Shown piece by piece: positions 21,778 to 31,924 of a stretch of 64,000 nt of DNA. Both the position numbers and the translations under genes were made by a program. Source of the stretch: Ariolimax columbianus (lineage: Eukaryota; Mollusca; Gastropoda; Stylommatophora; Arionidae). The stretch's first letter is position 1; each line of letters opens with the position of its first letter. The stretch spans positions 35,907,710 to 35,971,709 of the forward strand of contig JAVGWX010000011.1 in NCBI GenBank assembly GCA_036924085.1, read 5' to 3'. The notes under the pieces are model-generated. The model made no database searches. It had not been told where the DNA came from and saw only the letters and a program-made list of their open reading frames with translations.

Positions 21778-22085
21778 TGGAGGAAAACTAACGTGTGGTC
21801 AGACACAACCTACTGATGAGACATGTTAGTCAAAATATTTTGGCCAAGATCTTCACCTTTGCTTCCTAGAAGCCTTTCATGAAAACGAGATGTTTTCATG
21901 GCAGCCTCGCTAACAAGGTGAGGGGTCGATGTGATCCCCGTAGTAATGAGCGACACGCAGATCAAGTGAAACATAGCACAAACGCCTGGATGAGAGAAAC
22001 GCTACTGCAAATCGCCATTTAAGGTTCTTTTCAGGGCGCACAAAAGAGTAAACCTTCTAATTGTGGGCATTCGGAACACAAGCAA
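21778..22085 (+). mobile_element. Element A
   Basis: Head GGAGGAAAACTAACGTGTGG, CTACTGATGAGACATGTTAG, TTTTGGCCAAGATC, GTTTTCATGGCAGCC, GTCGATGTGATCCCCG, GAGCGACACGCAGATC, CTTTTCAGGGCGCACAAAAG and GGGCATTCGGAACACAAGCA. The tail is short. It abuts a minus-strand LINE end at 22115. Confidence 0.82.
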
Positions 22086-22114
22086 CAGCTTTCAGTATTT
22101 TTCCTATATCAGTG

Positions 22115-22352
22115 CCAATCATCATCATCATGTAGCTTGTCCTTCGCAGAACGTCGCTTTCGTGACAGCCTGTTTGTAGGAAACTCTGTCTTCCGTCAGT
22201 ATTCCGGCCAGCTGAAAGGTCAAACCCAGCGTCTCCTTGATTTCCTGAGTCCATTGTCTTCTCAGTCGGCCCCTGCCTCGCTTTCCAATGACCATACCCT
22301 CTATAACTACTCTTTCGAGTCCGTTGTATCGTTTAACTTGTCCAAATAACAC
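22115..22352 (-). mobile_element. LINE V C-terminal end with TGA-run tail
   Basis: Minus strand: FGQVKRYNGLERVVIEGMV, GKRGRGRLRRQWTQEIKE, DRVSYKQAVTKATFCEGQAT, then TGA four times. The open frame of 74 codons is intact to the natural end but lacks everything upstream, so this is a strongly 5'-truncated insertion. Confidence 0.85.
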
Positions 22353-22494
22353 GTGTGAATGGATGGGTGAATGAATAGATTGACGAATGGCAGGTCAGAT
22401 TGTTGAGAATTGACAGATCGATAGATGAATGAATGAATATACGAGTACATGGACAGACTGGTAAGTGGAGAAATGGGAGATAGACAGACAGACA

Positions 22495-22803
<309 letters not shown>

Positions 22804-22819
22804 GGTTTAATGAATGAAT

Positions 22820-23220
22820 GACTTATTGATTGTCCTGACGGCTTAATGCAAATTTAATGCACATCTGCAGCAGTTTTACCAGACATGGTGTATGTATCTC
22901 AAACCACCAAAACGGACACCTCTCCCTTAACCCCAAAGCCCCTCCCCCTTCCCCCTCCCCATTTCCCAACATAACATTTTAAAATAATAATCAAACTGAA
23001 GAAAAAAGATAATGCAAGCGTCGAAGTTTTCACAAATACCACCCACTCGCGTGCGCCCCTGATCAAACAAATTCTGACACTTTTGTACAGGATAGCTTGG
23101 AATGGCAGCCAAAGATAGGAACAGAGCAAACCTTACACGCAATGGCCAGAGTTGTAATACAGCAAAGACACACACAGAGTAAGCCTACGATAGCACGTCA
23201 GAAATGAAACAGAAAAAATT
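22820..23220. other. Unassigned ~400 bp
   Basis: C-rich patch at 22920-22965; otherwise nothing recognised. Confidence 0.35.
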
Positions 23221-23221
23221 A

Positions 23222-23528
23222 AATGTCAAGTCTGGTTTAAAGAACGAAATGGCAAGTCTGGTTTAAAGAACGAAATGTCAAGTCTGGTTTCAAGAACGAA
23301 ATGTCAAGTCTGGTTTCAAGAACAAAATGTCAAGTCTGATTTCAATAAAGAAATTTCAAGACTGGTTTCAAGAACGAAATGTCAAGCCTGGATTACAGAA
23401 CGAAATGTCAAGTCTGGTTTAAAGAACGAAATGTCAAATCTGGTTTTAAGAACGAAATGTGACGTCTGGTTCCAAGAACGAAATGTCAAGTCTGATTTCA
23501 AGAACGAAATGTCAAGCCTCACTGAATG
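23222..23528. repeat. 26-bp minisatellite
   Basis: About twelve copies of a 26-bp unit near CGAAATGTCAAGTCTGGTTT plus the AAAGAA or CAAGAA end. Spacing is constant, and the frame across it repeats every 26 residues. It is followed by a more decayed AGTTAA-type array. Confidence 0.88.
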
Positions 23529-23529
23529 A

Positions 23530-24240
23530 AGTTAACCACCCACATGCATCATTGAATCAGTTTAACCATCCACGAGCAGTATAGGCTCTAGTTAACATCA
23601 AACGATCACAAAGAATCAAGTTAGAGTGGCACAGGGACTCACTGTAGCAATCCAAATGATACACAAAATCAAGTTAAAGCCCTACGAGCAGTATGGCATC
23701 AAGTTAACGACCCAAAAGAGCGCATGGAATACAGTTAAGGATCAACATGTCGCATGGATTCAAGTTAATGGCCCATGAGTCACGTGAAATAATATACATG
23801 ATATATGGGCTGCCCGGAATCAGGTTAATGGGATCAAGTTAACATCGACCCACATGTCACTTGGAGGTCACGTTAGTACCGCATAAGCCGCATGCAGTTA
23901 ATATAATTACTTTAGGGCCGCATTAAATCAAGTCAGTCTTTCATTGACCACCACCTGAAACCAAGTTAGAGATATTGTGGTTATCTGAAGCCAAGATAAA
24001 GACCTTATAGTTCCCTGAAATCAAGTTAAATCCTTGTGGTCACCTGAAGCCAAGTTAAAGATCTTGTGGTCACCTGAAGCCAAGTTAAAGATCTTGTGGT
24101 CGCCTGAAGTCAAGTTAAAGATCTTGTGGTCGCCTGAAGTCAAGTTAAAGATCTTGTGGTCACCTAAAGCAAGTTAAAGATCTTGGGGTCACCTGAAGCC
24201 AAGTTAAAGATCTTGTGGTCGCCTGAAGTCAAGTTAAGTC
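23530..24240. repeat. 30-bp minisatellite with decayed flank
   Basis: From about 23980 to 24240, nine copies of a 30-bp unit (GATCTTGTGGTCACCTGAAG plus CCAAGTTAAA), with the last six nearly identical. From 23530 to 23980 the recurring word TCAAGTTAA at irregular spacing suggests the same array in an older, decayed state. Confidence 0.8.
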
Positions 24241-24247
24241 ATTGTGG

Positions 24248-24495
24248 AGGGGATGGCGTGGCCTAGTGGTTAAGTGGCACGGCTCACAAACCAAAGGTGC
24301 TGGGTTCGATCCCCATCAGAGCACCGGCCGTTACCCCGGGGAAGCAAACCCTTAGAAAATGCAGGAGGAAGCAGACCCTTACATAAAATGAATGCCAAAG
24401 TCGGATGGACTGGGCCTACAGGCGCAAAATAAAAAACTACAGTGCAACGAAAACCGCCTTGGGGATTAGAGAAAAATGGCGAACGCAAAAACTTT
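24248..24495 (+). mobile_element. SINE C
   Basis: Head GGCCTAGTGGTTAAGTGGCA, box B GGTTCGATCCCC, core CCAAAGTCGGATGGACTGGG, end AAATGGCGAACGCAAAAAC. Directly joined to the 3' end of an element A. Confidence 0.88.
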
Positions 24496-24497
24496 TT

Positions 24498-24570
24498 TTT
24501 CAACGGCGGCACAAAAGAGTAAACCTATTCATTGTGGGCATGCAACAACAACAGCAACAACAACAAGACT
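24498..24570 (+). mobile_element. Element A 3' end only
   Basis: GGCACAAAAGAGTAAACC, ATTCATTGTGGGCATGC and a CAA/CAG tail. Only the last 70 bp of element A, so it is either 5'-truncated or cut when the SINE joined. Confidence 0.7.
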
Positions 24571-24689
24571 CAGATATATCGTGTCTGTCTACTGGGCACC
24601 TAACTGAATAGATCCTGATCTTGAACCACTTACGTAAGACACGAGAGGAGACTCTAATTTTTGTTGACTAAGCAGAATAAATCTCACTA

Positions 24690-25275
24690 AGGGTCAGGAC
24701 AACTTAACCAACGCGGAGGTTGTCTATCGATCCAAACTGCAATCAATAATGGGCAAACTTGGCAGTAGAAGGCTGAGATGGCTGGGACAAGCGAAAAGAA
24801 TGGGAAACAACCTGCATACTCAAACAGGTGGTTTTTGGTGAACTTCCGAAGAGGAGCGCGTGCCTGAATCGTTTCCAGGCCTGCCTGCCGGCAAGGAGGA
24901 CAGTGGTTCGAATCCAGGTATGGCATATATTGTTTTTTTTCTGTTGGGGGTGAAATAAACAAACATATCCAGCATACGACGAGGCGACAGAAGTGACGAA
25001 GCGGCCTGTAGTTCTCAGCCTAAAAACTCCTCGACTACTCCAGCAATTGGAAAAAGTCGTATTGACAGTTTTTGTTAGTATTTCTTCGAAGAGAAGGAGG
25101 CCTGTAGGTAGATCAATGTTAAGATACATAAATATCTGTACAACCTCGAGGAAAGTCTTCTCCAGCAGATGGCTGGAGATACATTACACAAAGGTGTAGA
25201 AGCTGTCGATGAAAGACTTAGAACCACATTGGAGCAAACAAGAGCAAAAGTAAATGTAAATAACCATTTAGCCAA
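24690..25275 (+). mobile_element. LINE C-terminus split by SINE G
   Basis: Left part reads RSKLQSIMGKLGSRRLRWLG and ILKQVVFGELPKRS. After the SINE it continues RRPVGRSMLRY and later GVEAVDERLRTTLEQTRAK. Together these follow the order of a LINE C-terminal region ('RRLRWLGH..RM', 'LFGEL', 'GRP.LRYKD', then a charged end). The join is at about 24856 and 25084, next to similar CTTCCGAAGAGGAG and CTTCGAAGAGAAGGAG sequences. A CAT/ATT-rich tail follows at 25302-25325. Confidence 0.65.
24857..25083 (+). mobile_element. SINE G inserted in a LINE
   Basis: tRNA-like head with box B GGTTCGAATCC at 24904-24914, then GGCATATATTGTTTT. The 3' part CTCCAGCAATTGGAAAAAGT is shared with the foldback copy at 41549-41870. 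Flanked by an imperfect ~14-bp repeat that is probably its target duplication. Confidence 0.7.
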
Positions 25276-25376
25276 GACCGGTGCTCACTGTGGTAAAGTG
25301 TCATCATCATCATTATTATCATCAGTTGCCCTGTCGAACGGCGTTCGCGATCATGTATCGTCATTTTCTATTATGG

Positions 25377-25745
25377 GATCAAGATGCTGAGCATCGCATT
25401 AGCTGCAGTGGTCAGCGACCCATAGCTGACTTGCTAGCGTCAGGGCCAGAGAACTAGAGCTGCCAAGACCCTTCTACACCTCCACGCGGTGATCCTGGAT
25501 AACAGGCTGCAGCAGGGCAGACTGGCTAAGGAGAAGGGATTGAAGAGGGAATGCTAAGCCCGGGACTCAAAAAATACTTGCTGAAGTCGGATGTGTTGGG
25601 CCGAAATGTGCAAATATCGCAGTCAAACTGTAAACTACGACACAAGGCATTCGGTTCTCTGGACTACATTCTGCTACGTAAGCCCTTTCTGTGTTTGGTA
25701 GTCGCAGATTGAGAATGAGCGAAGCCAAGCGAAGTCATTTTCTAT
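25377..25745 (+). mobile_element. Element F
   Basis: ATCAAGATGCTGAGCATCGC, GCTGCAGTGGTCAGCGACCC, CTCCACGCGGTGATCCTGG, GCAGGGCAGACTGGCTAAGG, core GCTGAAGTCGGATGTGTTGG, ACTGTAAACTACGACACAAG, TTCTGTGTTTGGTAG. About 365 bp and non-coding; one of four copies here. It shares a core with SINE C but no clear tRNA head is visible. Confidence 0.85.
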
Positions 25746-25749
25746 TATC

Positions 25750-26015
25750 AGTTCGATTCGAACCCCCACTAATACTATTTGTGATTATGTTTATGTTTTG
25801 CGGTCCATAAAGAAACTTGGGTTTCCAGTTTCCTTCCGCCTGTCGCCTTTGGTATTCAATGACTTATTTTATAGAAGAGATCTGCTGATCAAACACATCA
25901 TTCAGCGATTGTTTAATTCGGACGTAGCTTCCTGCTTGGTCTCCTATTCAAATTTCTGCTACTTGTTACCAATATTTACTTTGAATTAGATGCATATATT
26001 TGATGCACGAATCTG
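25750..26015. other. Spacer between two element F copies
   Basis: No element recognised; a 63-codon frame has no motif. Confidence 0.3.
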
Positions 26016-26017
26016 GA

Positions 26018-26400
26018 TCAAGATGCTGAGCAGCCCATGAGCTGCAGTGGTCAGCGACCTATAGCTGACTGCTAGCGTCAGGGCCAGCGAATCATAGCTA
26101 CCAAGACACTTCTACACCTCCACGTGGTGATCCTGGATAACAGGCTGCAGCAGGGCAGACTGGCTAAGGAGAAGGGATCGAAGAGGGAATGCTAACCCGG
26201 TACTCAAAAAATGCTATCTGAAGTCGGATGTGTTGGACCGAAAGGTGTAAATTTCGCAGTCAAACTGTAAACTACGACACAACGCATTCCGTTCTCTGAA
26301 CTACATTCTGCTACTTAGCCCTTTCAGGTTTTGGTAGCGGGAGATTGAGAACGAACCAAACAAAGCCAAGCCCAAATACCTTTCTGTAACCCTTGTAGCG
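26018..26400 (+). mobile_element. Element F
   Basis: Second copy in the same direction, only about 280 bp after the first: GATCAAGATGCTGAGCAGCC, CTCCACGTGGTGATCCTGG, GCAGGGCAGACTGGCTAAGG, CTATCTGAAGTCGGATGTG, ACGACACAACGCATTCCG. It differs from the first by scattered substitutions. Confidence 0.85.
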
Positions 26401-26419
26401 TAGGGGCCTCTCATTTTCA

Positions 26420-27095
26420 ACTGGCTGTTTTAAACTCTCTTTCTTTCACCCACTATCTTTCACTCGATATCTTCCACTCTATATTTTCCATTCTCTATAG
26501 TCCCCGTTTTATCTTTCCTTATCTATCTTCCACTCTATTTCTCATAATCTCTATCCTTCACTATCTATCATTCACTATTTATATTTTCCATGCTCTATTT
26601 TTCACTCTCTATTATTCACTCTCAATCTTCCCCTCTATATATTCCACTATCTATCTTCCCCTTTGTATCTTCCCCTATCTATCCTCCATTATCTATGTTT
26701 CACTCTTTATCATTCACTATCTATCTTCCACTATCCTCTCTGTATCTTCCACTCTCTATCTTCCCTTTTTTATCTTCCACTATCTATCTTCCACTCTCTA
26801 TTTTTCATTCTTTATTTTCATTCACTATCTTCCACTCTATATCTTCCACTCTCGATCTTTCTCTGTATCTTCGACTATCTAACTTCCATTCTCTATTTTT
26901 CACTCTCTGTCTTTCACTATCTATCATCCACTCTCTATTTTTTACTCTCTAGTTTCCGATCTCTATTTTTTCGACTCTATTGTGTACTCTCTCTATCTTC
27001 AAATCTCTGTCTATCATTATCTACCGTCCTGTCACTATTTTTCACTTTCTATTTTCCACTCTCTATCTTAGACTCACCCAAATTTTGATCTCAAC
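26420..27095. repeat. Degenerate pyrimidine minisatellite (CTATCTTCCACT)n
   Basis: About 675 bp of words such as CTATCTTCCACTCTCTATTT with an irregular 11-14-bp period. Serine/leucine/isoleucine-rich frames across it are artefacts. TCTC dinucleotide runs follow at 27130-27180. Confidence 0.85.
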
Positions 27096-27184
27096 AAATT
27101 TACTCTTCAGTAACATCTTGCTATCCATCCATCTCTTTCTCTCTCTTTCTCTCTCTCTCTCTGTTTCTTTCTCTGACTATCTCT

Positions 27185-27833
27185 GTTGCTTGCAGTCTTC
27201 CTCTCATTCCTCTCTTCTTGCCATCTTCTCTATCACTGCCCCACTCTTTCACACACACTATCTTTGTCTCTCATCTCAGCCCTCCGATTCGTAATACAAT
27301 AAAGGCCAAGTCTTACAAGTCACCTCCTAACCTGAGGTGTCAAATCTATGACGATTAGGAAGCCCTAACCTTTGTGCCGACTACCAATATCTCGAGCCTG
27401 ACAGGGGCCAAAAGTATTACTCGTAATTTGATCACTTCTCCTGCCTTGTTATCACTCTCGGATTGTGTAGTTTCAATTGATAATCCTGAACAGAGCAAAG
27501 GGCAATAGTTACAAGTAACCGCAAAGACACTCTCATTTCTCTTCATTTTGACGTTTCAAATTTCTGGCCTTTCTTTTCTAAATTTGGCGTTGTCTAAAAC
27601 CCGTTTCTTAAACAAACTGGTCCTCGTGTGCTCTTGTTTGGGTGGACTAGAATAGAACGGGAAGGCGTCTCCTGATGACGCTGACTCAAACAGGGGGAAA
27701 CAACCCCCCCCCCCTCTCCCATCCACTTTGCTGTGATGAATGACCCGTTAGAAGCTTCTCATCCCTTCCACGCTCATCTTGCCTTCACATCAGTTTTCTG
27801 TTTTGTCGCTGTAGTTCGCACTCAAATAACCGT

Positions 27834-27835
<2 letters not shown>
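27185..27835. other. Unassigned ~650 bp
   Basis: No family recognised. Contains a C run at 27706-27714. Confidence 0.35.

Positions 27836-27837
<2 letters not shown>

Positions 27838-27866
<29 letters not shown>
27838..27866. repeat. (GA)n microsatellite
   Basis: Uninterrupted GA repeats. Confidence 0.9.
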
Positions 27867-27868
<2 letters not shown>

Positions 27869-28044
27869 GAGAGACTCACTATAAAATTAGCCGTGTGTTC
27901 AACTTCCTCTGGTCTGTATCCTGTCTATCCCTCATGTGGGTTAGGTATAGCTACCCCTCATCTTATTACACAAACTTACGACTTGGAGAAAATGTGTTTC
28001 TGTTTGTGTGTCTTCCCCACATCATCACATTTTGTGTCTTCCCC

Positions 28045-28868
28045 CCATCGTCACATTGTCCGTCTGGTCGACATGGTTACATTGTCCGTCTGCTCGACAT
28101 GGTTACATTGTCCGTCTGGTCGACATGGTTACATGGTCCGTTTGGTCGACATGGTTACATTGTCCGTCTGGTCGAAATGGTTACATTGTCCGTCTGATCG
28201 ACATGGTTACATTGTCCGTTTGGTCGACATGGTTACATTGTCCGTTTGGTCGACATGGTTATATTGTCCGTTTTGTCGACATGGTTACATTGTCCATTTG
28301 GTCGACATGGTTACATTATCCGTTTGGTCAACATGGTTACATTGTCCATTTTGTCGACATGGTTACATTGTCCGTTTTGTCGACATGGTTACATTGTCCA
28401 TTTGGTCGACATGGTTACATTGTCCGTTTGGTCAACAGGGTCACATTGTCCGTTTGGTCGACATGGTTACATTGTCCGTTTGGTCGACATGGTTACATTG
28501 TCCGTCTAGTCGACATGGTCACGTTGTCCGCTTTCCCTACATGGTCACATTGTCCGTTTTCCCCACATTGTTGTCCGCCTGTTAACATGGTCACATTGTC
28601 CGTCTTCCCTAAATGGTCACATTGTCCGTCTTCCCCACATGGTCAAACTGTCGGTCTTCCCCATATGGTCAGATTGTCCGTCTTTCCCAGATGGTCAGTT
28701 TGACCGTTTTCCTCACATGGTCACATTGTCCGTCTTCCCCACATGGTCAGATTGTCCGTCTTCCCCACATGGTCAGATTGTCCGTCTTCCCCACATGGTC
28801 AGATTGTCCGTCTTCCCCACATGGTCAGATTGTCCGTCTTCCCCACATGGTCAGATTGTCCATCTAGT
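28045..28868. repeat. 26-bp satellite in two subtypes, ~31 copies
   Basis: A single 26-bp register runs the full length but the unit changes halfway: 28045-28525 has GGTTACATTGTCCGTTTGGT plus CGACAT (about 18 copies), and 28525-28868 has GGTCAGATTGTCCGTCTTCC plus CCACAT (about 13 copies). Because 26 is not a multiple of three and the unit has few stops, all three plus-strand frames stay open, giving two frames of about 230 codons. These are not genes. Confidence 0.95.
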
Positions 28869-28869
28869 C

Positions 28870-29110
28870 GACATTAAACCAGATTGCAAATGATGTTCTT
28901 ACACGCATGCAACCACTTACTTGACCACCACATCTGTAGATGACACATCTTAGTATTGATTCAACTCCATTAAGCCAAGTCTCCAATAGATGAAGGACAC
29001 CACAGCTAGAGCCCACTTCCATTCCATGGCCATTCCATCAATTATTCACGAATGTGAAGTATGCAATTTGAGCAAAGGAGATCATGAGAAGTTCCAAGAC
29101 ATTTATTGAA
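28870..29110. other. Unassigned ~240 bp
   Basis: Nothing recognised. Confidence 0.35.
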
Positions 29111-29998
29111 CAATGAAAGTTTTCGAAAAGGAATATGATTTTGTTAATAATAAACATGGATAACATTACACATTTGGATAACCCTCACGAAGAGTCCCTC
29201 AATGAACTGTTGTTTGCTGACGATCAGGTAATCTTTTACCAAAATAAAGTAGACCTACAATACCACAGGAACTAGCTCCATTTAGCTTGTAACGAAAATT
29301 ACATAAAGATCAACACAGGCAAGACAGAGACTATGTTGATATCGCGTGAGCAATTGTAGAGTGATTTCCACAGCAGTGACTTTGGTATCAAGCAAGTACA
29401 CGAGTTCAAATACCTCGGTAGTATGTTCACTGATGACGACAGAGTGGACACGTAGAATTCAGAAGCCGAACAGTGTCCACTATAAGTAAACCGATTTTGA
29501 AACACTCTAGAGTGCTTCTTTCAACTAAGAGGAGACTGATAAATACACTATTTATTCCTATATTATATTACCAATGTCAATCTTGGTCCTTACTAGCAAC
29601 CCAGAAGAGTACGACCCAGAGCTGTGACATGCGCTGTGTGAGAAGTGCAGCCGGAAAGACAATCCGTTACCGAATCCACACCACCACGCCGATGCTAACA
29701 GTGGAGACAAACCCAGTTAATACCTACATTGACTCTCAACAAATCAAGTGTTTTTTTTTTTAATTACTCAGAATGCATAATGACCAGCCTGCATCAAATG
29801 AATATCATATGGGGGTATCCGGTCCACGAGCAAGAAGCAGACCACGATGTCATTGGATTGAAGGTGTCTGACACTCTCAGAAATGTATACCTAACGACAG
29901 CAAAAGCCTCCCACTTGGCGATAATAAGACATCTACTCCTCCTACCTCTCTGCGTTGCAGTATTGCAAGAGCAATAGGTAAAAAGAAGAAGAAAAAGA
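29110..29998 (+). mobile_element. LINE 3' half with AAG-rich tail
   Basis: Reads NPHEESLNELLFADDQVIFY (FADD box intact), NENYIKINTGKTETMLISR, then HEFKYLGSMFTDDDRVDT, and after a frame change STISKPILKHSRVLLSTKRR and INTLFIPILYYQCQSWSL, a usual order for a LINE after motif C. It finishes near RCSIARAIGKKKKKKK, so an AAG-rich tail (29980-29999) forms the end of the last frame. Stops at 29358, 29455 and elsewhere. Confidence 0.75.
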
Positions 29999-30039
29999 AG
30001 ATATGGTCTGAAACAAGGAAATTGAACATCAAACTTTGT

Positions 30040-30810
30040 TTTAGGAGGTCGAGGAAGCAAAATAGAGGCATACTAACTTCCTGCGCTCTCTCCATCAACT
30101 GGCTGACTGTGTGGAGGTGATCAATGGCTGAGTAGTCCTTCCTGAAGCCTGCATGCTCACACAGTTGATTCTCGTAGAGCTGCCTTTCTAATATGCAGAT
30201 GATGAGTTTCTTGAACAGTTGATAAATAGTTGATAGCAAACAGATTGGGCGGTAGTTCGCCATAATTTCTCTGTAATATTTTTGTGGATCAGGATTGTCT
30301 TGGAGCGCTTTCATTGGTCTGGAATTTGTCTTGTATGTTGAAGGCAGATATTCAAAGGAATGGCCAGTTGGCAGGCATGTGTGAACCCGCAGCCTAGAGA
30401 GTTTATGCAGTGATTCCATTCAGAAAAGGCGGTTTGCCTTGCCCTTAGGTGTTGGGTCGCGTTTAAGACCTCGTCGCTAAATACATTGGTTAGTGACTCG
30501 AAATCTATATTTAGTAGATTGTTGGTCACTACGGTTTTGGTGCTGAAGAGACCCGTGTAGAACTTGGTGCTTTCGTCACCAATTTGCTTTCCGAACGTCA
30601 ATGCTGTGCTATCATTCTTCGTCACAAGGCTCTTCTTTTGATTGAGTGCCTTCCTGCACACTATGGTACTGCGTCAGGTCTCAACAGCCTTTATCAGACA
30701 ATGTAAGCTATATTGCACATAATCTTTTTTGAGCCTGTCTCTCATCTTCTGGTTTAGTTCGAAGAGGGCCATTCTATAAGACCCACCACTCATCTTGGCC
30801 GGGTTTTTTA
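30040..30810 (-). mobile_element. LINE 5' part of RT, cut at motif A
   Basis: Minus strand: LTFGKQIGDESTKFYTGLFS, then after a frame change NYRPICLLSTIYQLFKKLII, CILERQLYENQLCEHAGFRK, DYSAIDHLHTVSQLMERAQE and MPLFCFLDL. This is the start of a non-LTR RT up to the edge of motif A ('CF.D..KAFD'). There it stops, at the tail of the oppositely oriented LINE ending at 29998. The remainder of RT is absent. Confidence 0.75.
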
Positions 30811-30814
30811 AGAC

Positions 30815-31018
30815 TGCCATACACTAAATGCTTCCACGACGTACTGCATCATCTTATAACACTAGCCAGCAAGACCTAGGAGGACATGGGTAACGAGAAA
30901 GCAATGGCTACCACAACGTGCATTGAAAATAACAACCTTCAGATGGCATGCATACACGGGTCGGCCTCCCAGGAACATCACAGGTCGTAGTGAGCAGATG
31001 TGATGAGACCATGATATG
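30815..31018. other. Unassigned spacer
   Basis: No family recognised between the LINE start and the element A tail. Confidence 0.3.
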
Positions 31019-31019
31019 A

Positions 31020-31200
31020 GGTTTTTGTTGTTGTTGTTGTTGCTGTTGTTGTTGTTGTTGTTGCTGTTGTTGTTGTTGTTGTTGCTGTTGTTGCTGTTGT
31101 TGCTGAATTCCCGCAATGAGTCAATTTACCCTTATGTAAGATCTAAAAAAGCCGTTTAGTTTCGAGTTCCACTAGCCTTCCCCACAACCTGAAAGTAATG
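31020..31200 (-). mobile_element. Element A 3' end with GTT/GCT tail
   Basis: On the minus strand: body end then (CAA/CAG)n. On the plus strand this appears as (GTTGTTGCT)n at 31023-31105, ATTCCCGCAATGAGTCAATT, then TTCGAGTTCCACTAGCC. Only the 3' end of the element is kept. Confidence 0.65.
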
Positions 31201-31204
31201 AAAC

Positions 31205-31435
31205 ATTGGAGACAAGCAAGAACAAACGAACAATCAATAGAGCAGAATAAAATATCGGACCCCATGCGTGTATGCCTCCAACACAACTTACTCTGGTAAA
31301 AATGAGTGCAGAGTTCCTAAAAAGCGTCTGTTTCTACATATTAAGGTTTACAGCATTATAATTTAATCACAAATTACATAGACATATGCGACATCCCATC
31401 CGAGGGCTGGGAATAAATTGCTCAGGATGGACCTA
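31205..31435. other. Unassigned spacer
   Basis: Nothing recognised. Confidence 0.3.
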
Positions 31436-31437
31436 TC

Positions 31438-31690
31438 TGGAATAAACTGAAGATTCGGTGGCACTGACGAATGCACCTGTGGTACAGGGAAAATGACCGC
31501 TGAACATCTGCAGCAAAATTGCCGATATTCGAGGACCAGAGAAAGCACATGTGGCCATCACCAGTGCCAACACTAGACAAGCTCTATGGCAGTGTCAACA
31601 GCCTCAGGATGACAGATGCTTTCTTCGAACAGATTCTAGTTGACGTCTGACAGCGTACGAAGAAGAAGAAGAAGAAAAAGACGACCTATC
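31438..31690 (+). mobile_element. LINE X 3' end
   Basis: Aligns with the final 250 bp of the long LINE X copy: GGTGGCACTGACGAATGCAC, GCACATGTGGCCATCACCAG, GACAAGCTCTATGGCAGTGT, GTTGACGTCTGACAGCG, then an AAG tail (31658-31680). The last protein part reads DKLYGSVNSLRMTDAFFEQI. Strongly 5'-truncated. Confidence 0.88.
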
Positions 31691-31920
31691 TGGAGACAGT
31701 CAGTTGGAGGGGGCATAGTGGCTGCTGACTCTTGTAGAGTTCTTCTGGCTGCAGAGAAAAGAGAAAGACTGACGCAATAAAGGAAACAGCCAGGCAAGCC
31801 ACTCCTCAGTATGGTTGTACGATCTGTGGCAGGGACTGTCACTTGCGGATCGGCCTTTACAGCCACAGCAGGCAGTTTCGAAATACAAGAGACAGAGCTG
31901 GACAAAACTTACAGGGCGCC
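31690..31920 (+). mobile_element. LINE C-terminal zinc-finger fragment
   Basis: In plus frame near 31806-31890 the sequence reads PQYGCTICGRDCHLRIGLYS followed by HSRQF. The C-x2-C plus H pattern with RIGL.SH is the zinc-finger end found in one group of LINE proteins. Nothing else of the element is clear. A longer overlapping frame at 31811-32119 has no family signal. Confidence 0.6.
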
Positions 31921-31924
31921 ACCC

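Noticed and set aside
23222..24240. CRISPR-like array (regular 26-30-bp repeats)
   Set aside because: Units are contiguous with no unique spacers, and the context is an animal genome.
27893..28703. Two open frames of about 230 codons with a repeating WLHCPFGRHGYIV-type motif
   Set aside because: All three frames of a 26-bp satellite are open at once, which is expected from the unit and not from coding selection.
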